Source: Paenibacillus pinihumi DSM 23905 = JCM 16419
GTDB lineage: Bacteria; Bacillota; Bacilli; Paenibacillales; Paenibacillaceae
Length of the DNA: 64,000 nucleotides
Direction: 5' to 3'
Assembly (NCBI RefSeq): GCF_000422505.1
Contig: NZ_KE383864.1
Span: forward strand, 664,381-728,380
The translations under genes were made by a program, and so were the position numbers. The stretch's first letter is position 1; every line of letters begins with the position of its first letter. The notes under the pieces are model-generated. The model was not told the origin of the DNA, did not search any database, and saw nothing but the letters and a program-made list of their open reading frames with translations. Positions 25,031 to 33,683 of this stretch are shown here, piece by piece.

Positions 25031-26752
25031 CTACTTGCCAAGCAGTGCCTTATTTTGCTTCCACGCTTCTGTTCTGAACTCCAAAAGCTGTGAATAGCCT
25101 GCATCCTTTGCAATCTTATCCGCTTTGTCCAGAATGCTGTCGACTTCTTCATCGCTCTTGGCCATAACAGATTGTGCATACGCTTGCGTAAAAATATCGT
25201 CTACCCGCTGTTTGATCACACCCAGGTCACTATCCGGATCCGGGTCCAGGTTCACGAATTCGGTTGCATTAGCCTGTGTCTTCCACGTAATTTCACTCTG
25301 ATAACGGGCTGCCCAGTTTTGCTTCTCCTTCGGCAAGGCGCTTTCATATTTCATTTTCGCCGGATCGATGAAGCCTGTGTTGCCATTCCACATAATCGGG
25401 TCCTGATCCATTTGCAGCTTTGTTACTTCATCCGCATCATATTCCGGGGTAAAGTTCGGGTACCCGTCCGCATCAAAGCCTTTCCAGTTCTTGCCCTCCG
25501 GACCAAAAAACAAGAGAGTCTGGCCTTCAGGACCGGTATACCAGTCGAGAAATGCGAAGATTTTCTCCGGGTCTTTCGCGGCAGTCGTAATGACACTTAC
25601 ATTCCATCCCAGGCTCGTGTAGGTGCCCGGGTAAATTTTGTTCTTATCAAGTCCCGGCTTATGAATCGGCCAGATCATAAAATAACCGGCATCCGGATCC
25701 TTCTTTGTCAACTCCTGATGAGCATTCATCGCAATGAACGGGCTGGCTCCGGCAAATACGGCTACACGGCCCTGCATAACCTTTTCTTCAATCTGGTCAA
25801 GCGTCTGCGTAAACGCATCCTGGGAGATCAGCCGCTCCCGGTAGAGCTTGGAGATATATTTCTGAGCCTCACGGAATGTATCATCGGTGAAAACAGACGT
25901 TAGCTGATTTTCCTTCGGCACAGCCCGCAAGCTCGCACTCAGATAAGAATAGAGAACATTTTCGCCAAAAGCCGTATAGAGTACGCCGAGTCCCTGCATA
26001 TCCTTCGCCAAATGGGGTTCAAAAGGAACTACTGAATTTCCGTACTTTTCTTTGACAGCAACCAGATAGCGATACAAGTCCTCCGTTGTTTCCAGTGCCG
26101 GCGAACCCAGCTCTTCATAAATTTTCTTATTGATGACATAACCTGCATTGCCGTTCGGACGTCCCGTATACCAGTTCGGGAACTGATACAGCTTGCCGTC
26201 CTTCGAGCGGAGCATGTTCAAATCCTTGCCCATCCAGGTTTTCAGGTTCGGATATTTCTCCAGGTAATCGTCAAATGGAACCAGCATCCCCATCTCACGC
26301 AGACGCTCCACTTCTGCTCCACGATCCATCCAGATGACTTCCGGCAAATCATTAGAGGCAATCATCGTACTGAGCTTCTGTTCATGATTGCCTCCGGCAG
26401 AAATCGAAAGAATGTTCACCTTCTTATTTTCCTGAATCCATCTGCCGGCTACTGTGCTGTTCCAGGCCGGAACATCGTACCAGCTATAGTGGCCATACAT
26501 ATTAAATTCCAGTGGTTCGGAGCCAAGCTCCCATCTTCCATCGTTTATCGCAGACTGCTCCCCGCTGCCATTATTCGCGGTCGGCCCTGCACTTCCTGTC
26601 TGCCCCCCGGCAGGTTGATTTGTATTCGTTTTCAAATTTGTGTTGGCTCCGGAATTACTGCATCCGGCAAGCAGTGTCGCCAGTACAAACAAGACCGATA
26701 CCACCATAATTGAAGCTCTTCTCGCCTTTGTTCTTGTTGTTACGTTATTCAT
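25031..26752 (-). CDS. ABC sugar-binding lipoprotein (LplA-like), copy 2
   Basis: 573 residues, lipoprotein signal with lipobox TLLAGC (Cys about 30), then an Asn/Thr/Gly linker. From about residue 70 to the end it is nearly identical in layout to the binding protein at 21140-22831, sharing long stretches such as GMLVPFDDYL, LYQFPNWYTGRPNGNAGYVI and ISKLYRERLISQDAFTQT. Differences are scattered, which indicates an old tandem duplication with the two permease genes in between. As the first gene of the unit it is probably the more highly expressed copy. Two receptors feeding one permease pair could widen substrate range. Confidence 0.9.
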   Translation of the reverse strand: MNNVTTRTKARRASIMVVSVLFVLATLLAGCSNSGANTNLKTNTNQPAGGQTGSAGPTANNGSGEQSAINDGRWELGSEPLEFNMYGHYSWYDVPAWNSTVAGRWIQENKKVNILSISAGGNHEQKLSTMIASNDLPEVIWMDRGAEVERLREMGMLVPFDDYLEKYPNLKTWMGKDLNMLRSKDGKLYQFPNWYTGRPNGNAGYVINKKIYEELGSPALETTEDLYRYLVAVKEKYGNSVVPFEPHLAKDMQGLGVLYTAFGENVLYSYLSASLRAVPKENQLTSVFTDDTFREAQKYISKLYRERLISQDAFTQTLDQIEEKVMQGRVAVFAGASPFIAMNAHQELTKKDPDAGYFMIWPIHKPGLDKNKIYPGTYTSLGWNVSVITTAAKDPEKIFAFLDWYTGPEGQTLLFFGPEGKNWKGFDADGYPNFTPEYDADEVTKLQMDQDPIMWNGNTGFIDPAKMKYESALPKEKQNWAARYQSEITWKTQANATEFVNLDPDPDSDLGVIKQRVDDIFTQAYAQSVMAKSDEEVDSILDKADKIAKDAGYSQLLEFRTEAWKQNKALLGK

Positions 26753-26851
26753 TCTTGCACTGCCCCTCTCTTCATGAATGGTTTGTTCAATCGGGATATG
26801 AGCATGGACGGCAGCGGAAGACAGAACTAATAACTGAAAAATGCATCATCA

Positions 26852-26867
26852 GGAAGCGCTTCCATTT
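26852..26867 (-). promoter_or_regulatory. Possible catabolite-responsive (cre) element
   Basis: The perfect palindrome GGAAGCGCTTCC lies about 100 bases upstream of the first binding-protein gene. It fits the core of the CcpA site but misses some outer positions. The rest of the 26753-27140 gap shows no gene. Confidence 0.35.
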
Positions 26868-27140
26868 ATAATTCTCCGCCAGCCAAAATTAGTGATGCTT
26901 CTATTGTATGTAGCAGCAGCCGGGATTTCTATTGGTCAGATTAACAATAAATGATACTTTCCAACGATTCTTTAAATCCACCGCAAATAAAACGGCACAA
27001 CCATGCATACTACAGGAATGAGCGCCCATTTTTGTGTCATAATCGCAGTTTGCGGGTAATAGTATAGTATGCAGCGGCAGTAACGAGACAGGCCAGGACA
27101 TATTGCAGAAGGGAATGCATGAAAGGAATGAACTCTATAA

Positions 27141-27266
27141 ATGAAGAAAGATGCACAAGACACTAAACCTATAACAGATCAGGATACAGTAAAGACGGAA
27201 GAGACAGCAGCAACCTTTCATTCGGTTGATGACATATTGGAGTATTACGCCTCACAGCAAGGCTGA
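27141..27266 (+). CDS. Small acidic protein, 41 residues
   Basis: A short frame beginning MKKDAQDTKPITDQDTVK and ending VDDILEYYASQQG. It is hydrophilic with a helical C-terminus, and a strong terminator follows at 27309, which supports it as a real transcript. The ribosome binding site (AAAGGA) is 14 bases away and weak. No family is recognised; small proteins of this type are common in spore formers. Confidence 0.45.
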   Translation: MKKDAQDTKPITDQDTVKTEETAATFHSVDDILEYYASQQG

Positions 27267-27308
27267 AATACGATGCCGGGCGGCAAACTCACACTGCTCT
27301 ATCCAGAT

Positions 27309-27345
27309 AAGGCTGAACAGGAAGCATCCTGTTTCAGCCTTTTTC
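27309..27345 (+). terminator. Terminator after the 41-residue protein
   Basis: The stem AAGGCTGAACAGGA pairs with TCCTGTTTCAGCCTT (one bulged base), with a T5 run. Confidence 0.85.
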
Positions 27346-27477
27346 ATGTCCTCACTCCCTGTTCATTGAACTGACTCGCAGCCCGATGCATTCATAAAGT
27401 ATACATAATTTATCTGATAAGCAAGAGGATTTCGCATTCTACCATCTGCACATCCTTTTGCAGCGCCACCCTGAACT

Positions 27478-27506
27478 AAAAAAGAGCTAATCCCGTGGAT
27501 CAGCTC
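27478..27506 (-). terminator. Terminator of the glucosaminidase gene
   Basis: On the minus strand, GAGCTGATCC/GGATTAGCTC with a 3-base loop and a T6 run, directly after the stop. Confidence 0.8.
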
Positions 27507-27514
27507 CTGTGCAG

Positions 27515-28231
27515 TCACTTTCCTCCGCCCTCCTGCAGCTGCCGTCTATACATAATCGTCAACATCCGCCAGAAGTCGTAGCTCCCGGTCTTCGTATCAT
27601 AATAGGGGGCGTAATATTGGGCTGCATCCTTGGCCCAGCTTGGAGCCTCCATATCCCGAATGCTATCAAACCGGGCGATCGCGGCTTCAATCCGTTTAAT
27701 TCCTTCCTCCAGCCTGACCAGCCGCTCATCCTGCTCCTGATCCTTGGCCATTTTCTCCGCCTCCTCTGCTGCCTGCCGATCATAGCGCTTCAGATTGTAC
27801 GTTCCGGCAAGCTGAACCAGCTTGCTGGCGTACTGCGGGTCTGTGGCGTATCCGGAAGCTTGCAGAGCCTTGGCCTGTCCTTCCGGGGTTGTGCTGCTCC
27901 GCACAGCCGCGTATCTGGCATTTTGAAATAACAGATCCTGATCTTTATAAAAGTCATAGACACTATCGTAGGCCCGGAATGCTGCTGTGATGTGAACTTT
28001 TGTCCCGTTATAAACTTCCCATGTCCCCTGATTGACAACCTTCCCGCGCCAATAAGCATTGGGGATGCCCTTGCCTACCTTATATCCGCCCAAATTATTC
28101 GTAGACGGAATTTTACCGCCTGTCTCCAGCACATTCTGAGCCAGCCTTACGGACGGAAACAATGGTGAACCTTCTCTTCTGGCCCGCACAGCAAGCGGAG
28201 CTAACAGCGTGATAAATTCATCCCGTGTCAC
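27515..28231 (-). CDS. Glucosaminidase-domain cell wall hydrolase (GH73-like)
   Basis: 238 residues from GTG 28231, set by AAGGAGG ten bases upstream; the longer open frame upstream has no secretory or domain character. Residues 1-150 match the FlgJ/GH73 glucosaminidase domain that cuts the peptidoglycan glycan strand: FPSVRLAQNVLETGGKIP with the catalytic-type Glu, NNLGGYKVGKG, and FRAYDSVYDFYKDQD. Residues 160-205 are a charged coiled-coil-like segment. There is no signal peptide, so export would need a holin or another route, as for phage endolysins. It is monocistronic. Confidence 0.82.
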   Translation of the reverse strand: MTRDEFITLLAPLAVRARREGSPLFPSVRLAQNVLETGGKIPSTNNLGGYKVGKGIPNAYWRGKVVNQGTWEVYNGTKVHITAAFRAYDSVYDFYKDQDLLFQNARYAAVRSSTTPEGQAKALQASGYATDPQYASKLVQLAGTYNLKRYDRQAAEEAEKMAKDQEQDERLVRLEEGIKRIEAAIARFDSIRDMEAPSWAKDAAQYYAPYYDTKTGSYDFWRMLTIMYRRQLQEGGGK

Positions 28232-28383
28232 TAAGGCAACACCTCCTTGCCAATTCTGACTTGTCCGCCTGTACCAGCAGTGTATGAAAACAAAGCCACC
28301 CGAGCAACGGCAGCTGTCTGCCTCTCCTGCCCTTTCTTGACGAGCCCGGCAGATAAATGTGACTTTTGTCCCGTATCGTCTGT

Positions 28384-28411
28384 GCAACCTTATTTTTCAT
28401 ACCTGCGTCTA
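28384..28411 (+). promoter_or_regulatory. ECF-sigma-like promoter of the SLH gene
   Basis: GCAAC, 17 bases (T-rich), then CGTCTA; the start site would be about 37 bases before the ATG. The same pattern occurs at 7443 and 46080. Confidence 0.55.
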
Positions 28412-28454
28412 CAACAATAGATGAAGCAAAAATACAACAAAGAGGTGAGCCACT

Positions 28455-29372
28455 ATGAAAAGAAAAATGGTTACGCTGCTGCTGCTGACACTAGTAGGCT
28501 TGATTGGCATTACCCAATCTGCCTGGGCTTTCAGTGACACGAAAGGCAGTACCTACCGGTCAGAAATCGATGGACTGAAGAAGCTGGGAATTATTAGCGG
28601 GGACAAGCAAAACAAATTCAAGCCTGGAGAAAATCTGACCAATGCCGAAGCAGTCGTGCTGATCGTTAAAGGCTTGAAGCTCAATATCGACAACTTACGA
28701 TTCATTAAAGAACCGCTTGTCAAAGATTATTTCACCAAGGCCAAAGATAAAATGTGGTACTCCCAGTCGTTCATTATTGCACAGTACAATGGTCTGGAGC
28801 TGCCCAAGAATATTGATCCTTCCGCAAAAATAACCCGCGAGCAATTTGCACATTACTTGTTCAAAGGAATTGAGCATCAAGGCGAGTATATGTTCCCTGC
28901 CATTTACATCAGCATTCATGATGAAAAAGACATTGCCAAGGCTTATAAAGATAGCGTTCAGAAGATGCTGATTACGAAGATTGCTGCCCTGGACAAGAAG
29001 GACAACTTCTATCCGAAAGCAAACATTAAGCGCGGCGAAGCTGCAGCATGGTTGTACCGGTCGATTCAATTTGCAGCCTCTACCCCGACTATGCCTGAAA
29101 AACCGGAAACACCTGCCAACAACCTGAAACTGCGCCATGAGGTTAACGCCGTCAACAAAGAAGTCAATGAAGTTAAAATTACTGGAACAGTCGGCCATCC
29201 CGGATATGGATTGCGTGTGTCGAACATTCATTTCGAAGGCAAACAAGCCATTATTGAAGTTGAGCTCGTACAGCCTGACCCGGACCGCATATATCCGCAA
29301 GTAGTAACCGATGTGACAACCTCCACCTATGTCAGCAGCGGGTACAGCATTAAGCTCGTGGAGAAATCCTAA
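28455..29372 (+). CDS. S-layer homology (SLH) domain protein
   Basis: 305 residues. The signal peptide 1-25 ends in SAWA. Two or three SLH units follow: FSDTKGSTYRSEIDGLKKLG / KFKPGENLTNAEAVVLIVKG, a middle degenerate unit (WYSQSFIIAQ, ITREQFAHYLFKGI), and DNFYPKANIKRGEAAAWLYR. These bind pyruvylated secondary cell wall polymer. After a Pro-rich linker (TPTMPEKPETP) a roughly 95-residue C-terminal beta domain has no recognised family. The AGAGGTG site is well placed. The ECF-like promoter suggests envelope-stress control. Confidence 0.88.
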   Translation: MKRKMVTLLLLTLVGLIGITQSAWAFSDTKGSTYRSEIDGLKKLGIISGDKQNKFKPGENLTNAEAVVLIVKGLKLNIDNLRFIKEPLVKDYFTKAKDKMWYSQSFIIAQYNGLELPKNIDPSAKITREQFAHYLFKGIEHQGEYMFPAIYISIHDEKDIAKAYKDSVQKMLITKIAALDKKDNFYPKANIKRGEAAAWLYRSIQFAASTPTMPEKPETPANNLKLRHEVNAVNKEVNEVKITGTVGHPGYGLRVSNIHFEGKQAIIEVELVQPDPDRIYPQVVTDVTTSTYVSSGYSIKLVEKS

Positions 29373-29397
29373 AGCTGGCGTTTCCAGACAAATACTA

Positions 29398-29427
29398 AAA
29401 GCGATCCTTTGAGGATTGCTTTTTTTC
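29398..29427 (+). terminator. Terminator of the SLH gene
   Basis: AAAGC-ATCCT/AGGAT-GCTTT stem with a T7 run. Confidence 0.85.
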
Positions 29428-29533
29428 ATGTAAAATGATTTATAGAAAAGCTTTGATTTGCTCACTGCTCCCGAACCATTTTCAAACTTACCGGCCGGGC
29501 GGAACATTTTTTTTGAATTTACACGTGATCGTT

Positions 29534-29560
29534 TGAAACCCCTGCTTCGTGTAACTCGTA
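29534..29560 (+). promoter_or_regulatory. Sigma-W-like promoter of pspA
   Basis: TGAAAC, 17 bases, CGTA. It agrees with the Bacillus sigma-W consensus; pspA is a sigma-W target in B. subtilis. The start site lies about 40 bases before the ATG. Confidence 0.7.
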
Positions 29561-29605
29561 TTAATAAATACAAAACCAACAACCCCCTAGAGGAGGAACC
29601 AAACA

Positions 29606-30274
29606 ATGTCTATTTTCAAAAGACTGCGTGATTTGACCTTGTCCAACGTGTATTCATTGATCGAGAAGGCAGAGGATCCAATCAAGCTTACAGATCAATA
29701 TATAAGAGATATGCAGGCCGATCTGGAGGATGCGGAGAAGGCCGTTGCTTCCCAAATCGCTCTGGAGAAGAAATTCAAGCTGTTGTATGAGGATCAGGCA
29801 GCACTCGTAGAGAAACGCAATGAGCAGGCTCACCTGGCCGCTCAAGCGCAAAACATTGATCTTGCCCGCCGTGCACTGGAAGAGAAGAAGGCAGCCGAGC
29901 AGAAAATGAACGAGTACAAAGCGAGCTATGATCAAAACAAAGCCTCCGCTGACAATCTGCGCTCCAAACTGGATGAAATGCGCAAGCAGCTCGTTGAGAT
30001 GAAGAACAAGCGCGAAACACTTGTAGCCCGCTACAATGCTGCAAAAGCACAACAGGAAATCAACAAGGCAATGTCCGGGTTCAATTCAGATTCCGCCTCC
30101 GCAGGCCTGAAGCGTATGGAAGAGAAGATGCTTCAGATGGAAGCCCAGGCTGAAGCCAGCAATGAATTGAACAGCAAAGAGCGTTCGCTCGACGAAGAGT
30201 TTGCAGCTCTGGGCAAGGATAAAGCCGTCGAAGACGAGCTCGCCGCCCTGCTCAAACAGTACGATAACAAGTAA
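29606..30274 (+). CDS. pspA: Phage shock protein A (PspA/IM30 family)
   Basis: 222-residue peripheral membrane protein made almost wholly of long coiled-coil helices. The N-terminal amphipathic helix and the motif SIFKRLRDLTLSNVYSLIEK, then AEDPIKLTDQYIRDM, are diagnostic of PspA/IM30/LiaH. These proteins assemble into ESCRT-III-like rings that protect damaged membranes. A strong GAGGAGG site precedes the ATG. A terminator follows directly, so the genes behind it are reached by read-through or a weak internal promoter. Confidence 0.95.
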   Translation: MSIFKRLRDLTLSNVYSLIEKAEDPIKLTDQYIRDMQADLEDAEKAVASQIALEKKFKLLYEDQAALVEKRNEQAHLAAQAQNIDLARRALEEKKAAEQKMNEYKASYDQNKASADNLRSKLDEMRKQLVEMKNKRETLVARYNAAKAQQEINKAMSGFNSDSASAGLKRMEEKMLQMEAQAEASNELNSKERSLDEEFAALGKDKAVEDELAALLKQYDNK

Positions 30275-30296
30275 TGTGCAGCATCCGCATGTAAAG

Positions 30297-30352
30297 CGCC
30301 GCCGCTTCGGTTCCTTTAAAACTAATCGACCTTTGAACCGGGCGGCGTTTTT
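30297..30352 (+). terminator. Terminator between pspA and the DUF350 gene
   Basis: CGCCGCC-CGGTTC pairs with GAACCG-GGCGGCG, with a T6 run. It probably sets a higher pspA level relative to the downstream genes. A TATAAT lies at 30386, with no good -35. Confidence 0.8.
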
Positions 30353-30414
30353 TAGTGCTTTCATACGGTTTTAAGGTTAAAAACATATAATTTTATCGAT
30401 CTGGAGGCTTGGTC

Positions 30415-30816
30415 ATGTCATTGATTGATTTATTGCGAATTCCGGTATGGACGGGTTTTGCGGCAATTCTGTTGTTCATTATAATGATGCTGGACTCGTT
30501 GTTTACCCGCTATAGCGATTTTCAGGAAATGAAGTCCGGGAATGTAGCGGTCACGACACGCTTTGTCATGAAGCTGCTGGCCCAGTCATTCATATTGTTC
30601 CAGTCCATCACCAAATCAAGCCTGATGTGGGAAGCATTCTTGATAACTATTGTCTCCTTCGTCGTTCTGCTTATTATTGAGTCGCTGTTCAGACTCATTC
30701 TGGATAGAGGTGTTGGTCTGAGACTGGATCAGGGAATTCGTGAGGGCAAGATCGCTTACGCCCTGCTTGCCGGATCAGTCCATATTGCCGGAGCTCTCAT
30801 TATTGGCGCGATTTAA
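30415..30816 (+). CDS. DUF350 membrane protein
   Basis: 133 residues with four hydrophobic segments. The C-terminal DQGIREGKIAYALLAGSVHI, followed by AGALIIGAI, matches DUF350, small membrane proteins repeatedly encoded with PspA and DUF4178. The ATG at 30415 follows GGAGG by 7 bases. The stop is 20 bases before the next ATG, so the genes are in one operon. Function unknown; a role in membrane stress is inferred from the neighbours. Confidence 0.72.
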   Translation: MSLIDLLRIPVWTGFAAILLFIIMMLDSLFTRYSDFQEMKSGNVAVTTRFVMKLLAQSFILFQSITKSSLMWEAFLITIVSFVVLLIIESLFRLILDRGVGLRLDQGIREGKIAYALLAGSVHIAGALIIGAI

Positions 30817-30835
30817 TCAGGAGGTTGAAGCAAAC

Positions 30836-31342
30836 ATGAGCTTATGGAAACGGGTTAAAAATTTGGTAGCCAAACCAGAGCCGGTGCAGCAGGAGAAAAG
30901 TCCGCTCACCTTGGGGCCTGGAGATATATGCGAGGTTTCCCTGGTGACCTATGAGGTCATCGGAAGAGTACAGAACCGCCAGCGCAACTCAGTCATGCTT
31001 ACGCTGCGCGATGGCGCGCTGATCCGGTATTTGTCTATTGAGGAGCGCGAGAACACGGTCTACGCCCTCTATGCCCCGATCGACGGACGTCTGGATTCCA
31101 TGAATGAGATACCGACGATTCTTGAGCTGGATGATTGTACCTATCACATGGAGGAGCAGTACGAGGGTATGACCACAGCAGTCGGCAAGACTCCATTTAA
31201 TCAAAGCGGCGATCAGTCCGTCTGGCAGTATCAGGCGGACAATTTCAAGCTGCTGCGTATTGAATGGCAGGACGGGCGTTTTATGCTTTACGAAGGGGAA
31301 GACGTCATAACAGCCGACGTGCGCGTTATACGGGGACGTTAA
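30836..31342 (+). CDS. DUF4178 protein
   Basis: 168-residue soluble beta-rich protein. The region LGPGDICEVSLVTYEVIGRV, and later SVWQYQADNFKLLRIEWQDG, fits DUF4178. This domain is known from conserved clusters with PspA, DUF350, DUF4247 and often spermidine-synthase-like proteins. An AGGAGG site lies upstream. Its biochemical role is not established. Confidence 0.72.
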   Translation: MSLWKRVKNLVAKPEPVQQEKSPLTLGPGDICEVSLVTYEVIGRVQNRQRNSVMLTLRDGALIRYLSIEERENTVYALYAPIDGRLDSMNEIPTILELDDCTYHMEEQYEGMTTAVGKTPFNQSGDQSVWQYQADNFKLLRIEWQDGRFMLYEGEDVITADVRVIRGR

Positions 31343-31361
31343 AGAGAAAGGAGCGAGTGAG

Positions 31362-32138
31362 ATGAAGTCACTCCTTCATACCATCAAATATGCGCTAATT
31401 ATCAGCTTTCTGTTCCCCCTGCTTGCCGGTTGCTCGATTCAGGACAATATCAAGGAGCAGTACCCACTGGAGTCAGTGAACGGCTCCGGGTCTCAGACCT
31501 CCTACGTATACCGGGCTGCGAACTCCACTGTGCCTGAGACAGCTGCTGCCCTGATCAAGCAAGGAAAGCCGAAGGAGCAGTCGCCAGAAGACAATGAACG
31601 AATGTTCCTTGTCTATGACAAAGAAATCATCCACTTGCAGCGGGATGCCGAGCATCCCCAGGACACTCTTGTTGAAGTGGATTCCAAAGAATATGTAAGG
31701 CAAAATTATAGCTCCAACTTCCTGCAGGGCTACCTGGTCGGAAGCCTGATCCGCGATTTATTCGATAACGGACGCTATCACGGCGGTGACTACCGGGGCT
31801 ATACATCAAAGGATGTTTACAAGCCGCAGAAGGGCAGCTACCGCGCTCCTACGACGGAGGATAAGAAGAAGGCTCCCCCTGTCACTGTGAATCGTACAGG
31901 CTCCATCTTCAAGCGTTCCAAGGATGCTGACACAACCTTTGACCGCAATACGCCACCTGCTGCATCAAACCCTTCCAAGGGGAAAATTACCCGCGATACC
32001 GATTCTTCCTCCGGTGGCCTATTCTCCAAACCGAAGGTAAGCAAGCAGCCATCCTCATCCGGCAACTGGTTCTCGAAGCCGAAGAGCAGCAAGCCGAAGG
32101 TCAAAATAGGCAGCGGCCGTGTTTTCCGACGAAGGTAA
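31362..32138 (+). CDS. DUF4247 lipoprotein
   Basis: 258 residues. The signal peptide ends in the lipobox LLAGC (Cys about 24). Residues 40-150 contain the DUF4247-like part (ERMFLVYDKEIIHLQ, SNFLQGYLVGSLIRDLFDNG). The C-terminal 100 residues are low complexity, rich in Lys, Ser and Pro, with short SKPK repeats and a basic end (GRVFRRR), probably cell-wall- or membrane-associated. It is the last gene of the pspA-DUF350-DUF4178 cluster. The usual extra partners (spermidine synthase-like, ion channel) are absent here. Confidence 0.75.
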   Translation: MKSLLHTIKYALIISFLFPLLAGCSIQDNIKEQYPLESVNGSGSQTSYVYRAANSTVPETAAALIKQGKPKEQSPEDNERMFLVYDKEIIHLQRDAEHPQDTLVEVDSKEYVRQNYSSNFLQGYLVGSLIRDLFDNGRYHGGDYRGYTSKDVYKPQKGSYRAPTTEDKKKAPPVTVNRTGSIFKRSKDADTTFDRNTPPAASNPSKGKITRDTDSSSGGLFSKPKVSKQPSSSGNWFSKPKSSKPKVKIGSGRVFRRR

Positions 32139-32159
32139 ACACAGCCGCCTTGAAAGCCG

Positions 32160-32831
32160 CTATTCAATCTGCCAATCGATCGGCTGACTGCCGATCGATT
32201 GCAGAAAGGCATTCGTTCTGGAGAATGGACGACTGCCAAAAAATCCACGGTGTGCAGCAAACGGACTCGGATGCGCCGACGCAATGACGCAATGACGGTC
32301 ACGGTCAATATAAGCAGCCTTATCCTGGGCGTGCTTGCCCCACAAAACAAACACCAACGGTTTGTCCCTCTGATTAAGCAACCCGATGATCCTGTCCGTA
32401 AACTTCTCCCAGCCTTTGCCCTGGTGTGAGTTAGCATTTCCAGCCTGAACGGTAAGAACCGTATTGAGCAGCAGTACTCCCTGTTCCGCCCATGAGACCA
32501 GTGAACCATGATCAGGAATGGAGCAGCCCAGATCCTCCTTCAGTTCCTTGTATATATTTTGCAGGGACGGCGGAATGCGTACACCCTTTTGTACGGAAAA
32601 ACTAAGGCCGTGTGCCTGTCCAGGTCCATGATAAGGGTCTTGTCCGATAATAATAACCTTCGTATTTTCAAAGGAAGTATGATGAAGCGCATTATAAATA
32701 TCATGCATGTCCGGGTAAATCTTCTTCGTTTTGTACTCCTGCGTCAGAAAGGTGCGAAGCTCCTTATAATATTCCTGTTCGAGTTCAGTCTCCAAGTGCT
32801 CCAACCAGTCATTGCGAAAAATAATTGCCAT
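32160..32831 (-). CDS. ung: Uracil-DNA glycosylase
   Basis: 223-residue family 1 enzyme that removes uracil from DNA in base-excision repair. The water-activating motif [18 protein letters not shown] is at about residues 61-78. The uracil-specificity part is LLLNTVLTV and the DNA-intercalation loop is [18 protein letters not shown]. Length is normal for the family. It is convergent with the DUF4247 gene; a GC-rich stem at 32115-32152 after its stop lacks a T-run and may be a weak terminator for both strands. Confidence 0.97.
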   Translation of the reverse strand: MAIIFRNDWLEHLETELEQEYYKELRTFLTQEYKTKKIYPDMHDIYNALHHTSFENTKVIIIGQDPYHGPGQAHGLSFSVQKGVRIPPSLQNIYKELKEDLGCSIPDHGSLVSWAEQGVLLLNTVLTVQAGNANSHQGKGWEKFTDRIIGLLNQRDKPLVFVLWGKHAQDKAAYIDRDRHCVIASAHPSPFAAHRGFFGSRPFSRTNAFLQSIGSQPIDWQIE

Positions 32832-33088
32832 TAGATTAAGCCTCCCAAAAATTCAGCGCTGCCTATGTACGGTTATCGTGATGTGCAGCATAATTGTTTT
32901 CATTATTCAAGCAGTAAAGTTTTGAAGCGGCTGAATGAGCCGCCTGGCGAGCAAGCTGTACCGTTTTCAACATTTGCGTTAAACCAGCTGAAAAATTGCC
33001 AATCAGCTTGACCAGAGGTACATTATTCAGGGTGAAATATAAGAAATGTCCATCCCCACGCAGACATTCTTAAATCTTGAAAAAAATT

Positions 33089-33138
33089 CACTAGTTTTAT
33101 TATAGTTCATACGGGTTTTGGCAACAATAAAACTAGTG
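33089..33138. repeat. 13-bp inverted repeat upstream of a sigma-A promoter
   Basis: CACTAGTTTTATT (33089-33101) and its perfect complement (33126-33138), 24 bases apart and ending 6 bases before a -35 box. It could be an operator or a hairpin of an upstream transcript. The remaining 32832-33088 sequence shows no gene. Confidence 0.55.
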
Positions 33139-33144
33139 GACTTA

Positions 33145-33173
33145 TTGACACATAAGCCGAAAAAAGTTATGCT
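33145..33173 (+). promoter_or_regulatory. Sigma-A promoter
   Basis: TTGACA, 17 bases, TATGCT. It lies 40 bases before the gene at 33214. Confidence 0.75.
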
Positions 33174-33213
33174 TACTAAGCATTTGTTAATCTAATTGAA
33201 TAGGTGGGACAAC

Positions 33214-33474
33214 ATGACCTTTAAACCGGTTATTAAAGAAATCGTCGCTTCTGACCGAAATGAAGAGAATGGATTGCATCAATTCGTTGTAACGCTGACA
33301 AATCAGGCAAAGTGCCGTTTGTTTTTCAGCAAAAACCCGGATTGGAAAATTATCGGCGTTAACCGCCTGCTCAATATTCCATGCCCGATTTGCCGTAAGG
33401 ATTACTACTGTAATTGCATGAGCAACTATACTTCGGAATTCGAACAGCAAATCATCGAGCTGAATCCCCTCTAA
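33214..33474 (+). CDS. Small Cys-rich, possibly zinc-binding protein
   Basis: 86 residues, start ATG 33214 with AGGTGG 6 bases upstream. Residues about 55-68 hold CPICRKDYYCNC, a tight four-cysteine cluster that could form a zinc knuckle; the rest is mixed alpha/beta. It has its own consensus promoter and terminator. The family is not recognised. Confidence 0.7.
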   Translation: MTFKPVIKEIVASDRNEENGLHQFVVTLTNQAKCRLFFSKNPDWKIIGVNRLLNIPCPICRKDYYCNCMSNYTSEFEQQIIELNPL

Positions 33475-33485
33475 TCATAAAAATG

Positions 33486-33508
33486 GAGGCCGCTTGGCTT
33501 CTTTTTTT
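33486..33508 (+). terminator. Terminator of the Cys-rich protein gene
   Basis: GAGGCC/GGCTTC with a 4-base loop and a T7 run. The 33509-33683 stretch behind it holds nothing recognisable. Confidence 0.75.
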
Positions 33509-33683
33509 ATTACCCTTTAAACCTCCTGGTTAGCAATCTCATTAATTATAATATATCACCCCTTCTTTCATTTATATAAAACTTCAAGGAACCCACCATC
33601 CCTCAGTCTCACCGTATTGTTTCGTTTCATATTATTTTAAAGTGTTCGGTGAAAATAAAGTTTTAGACTGATCCATTAAAAGA

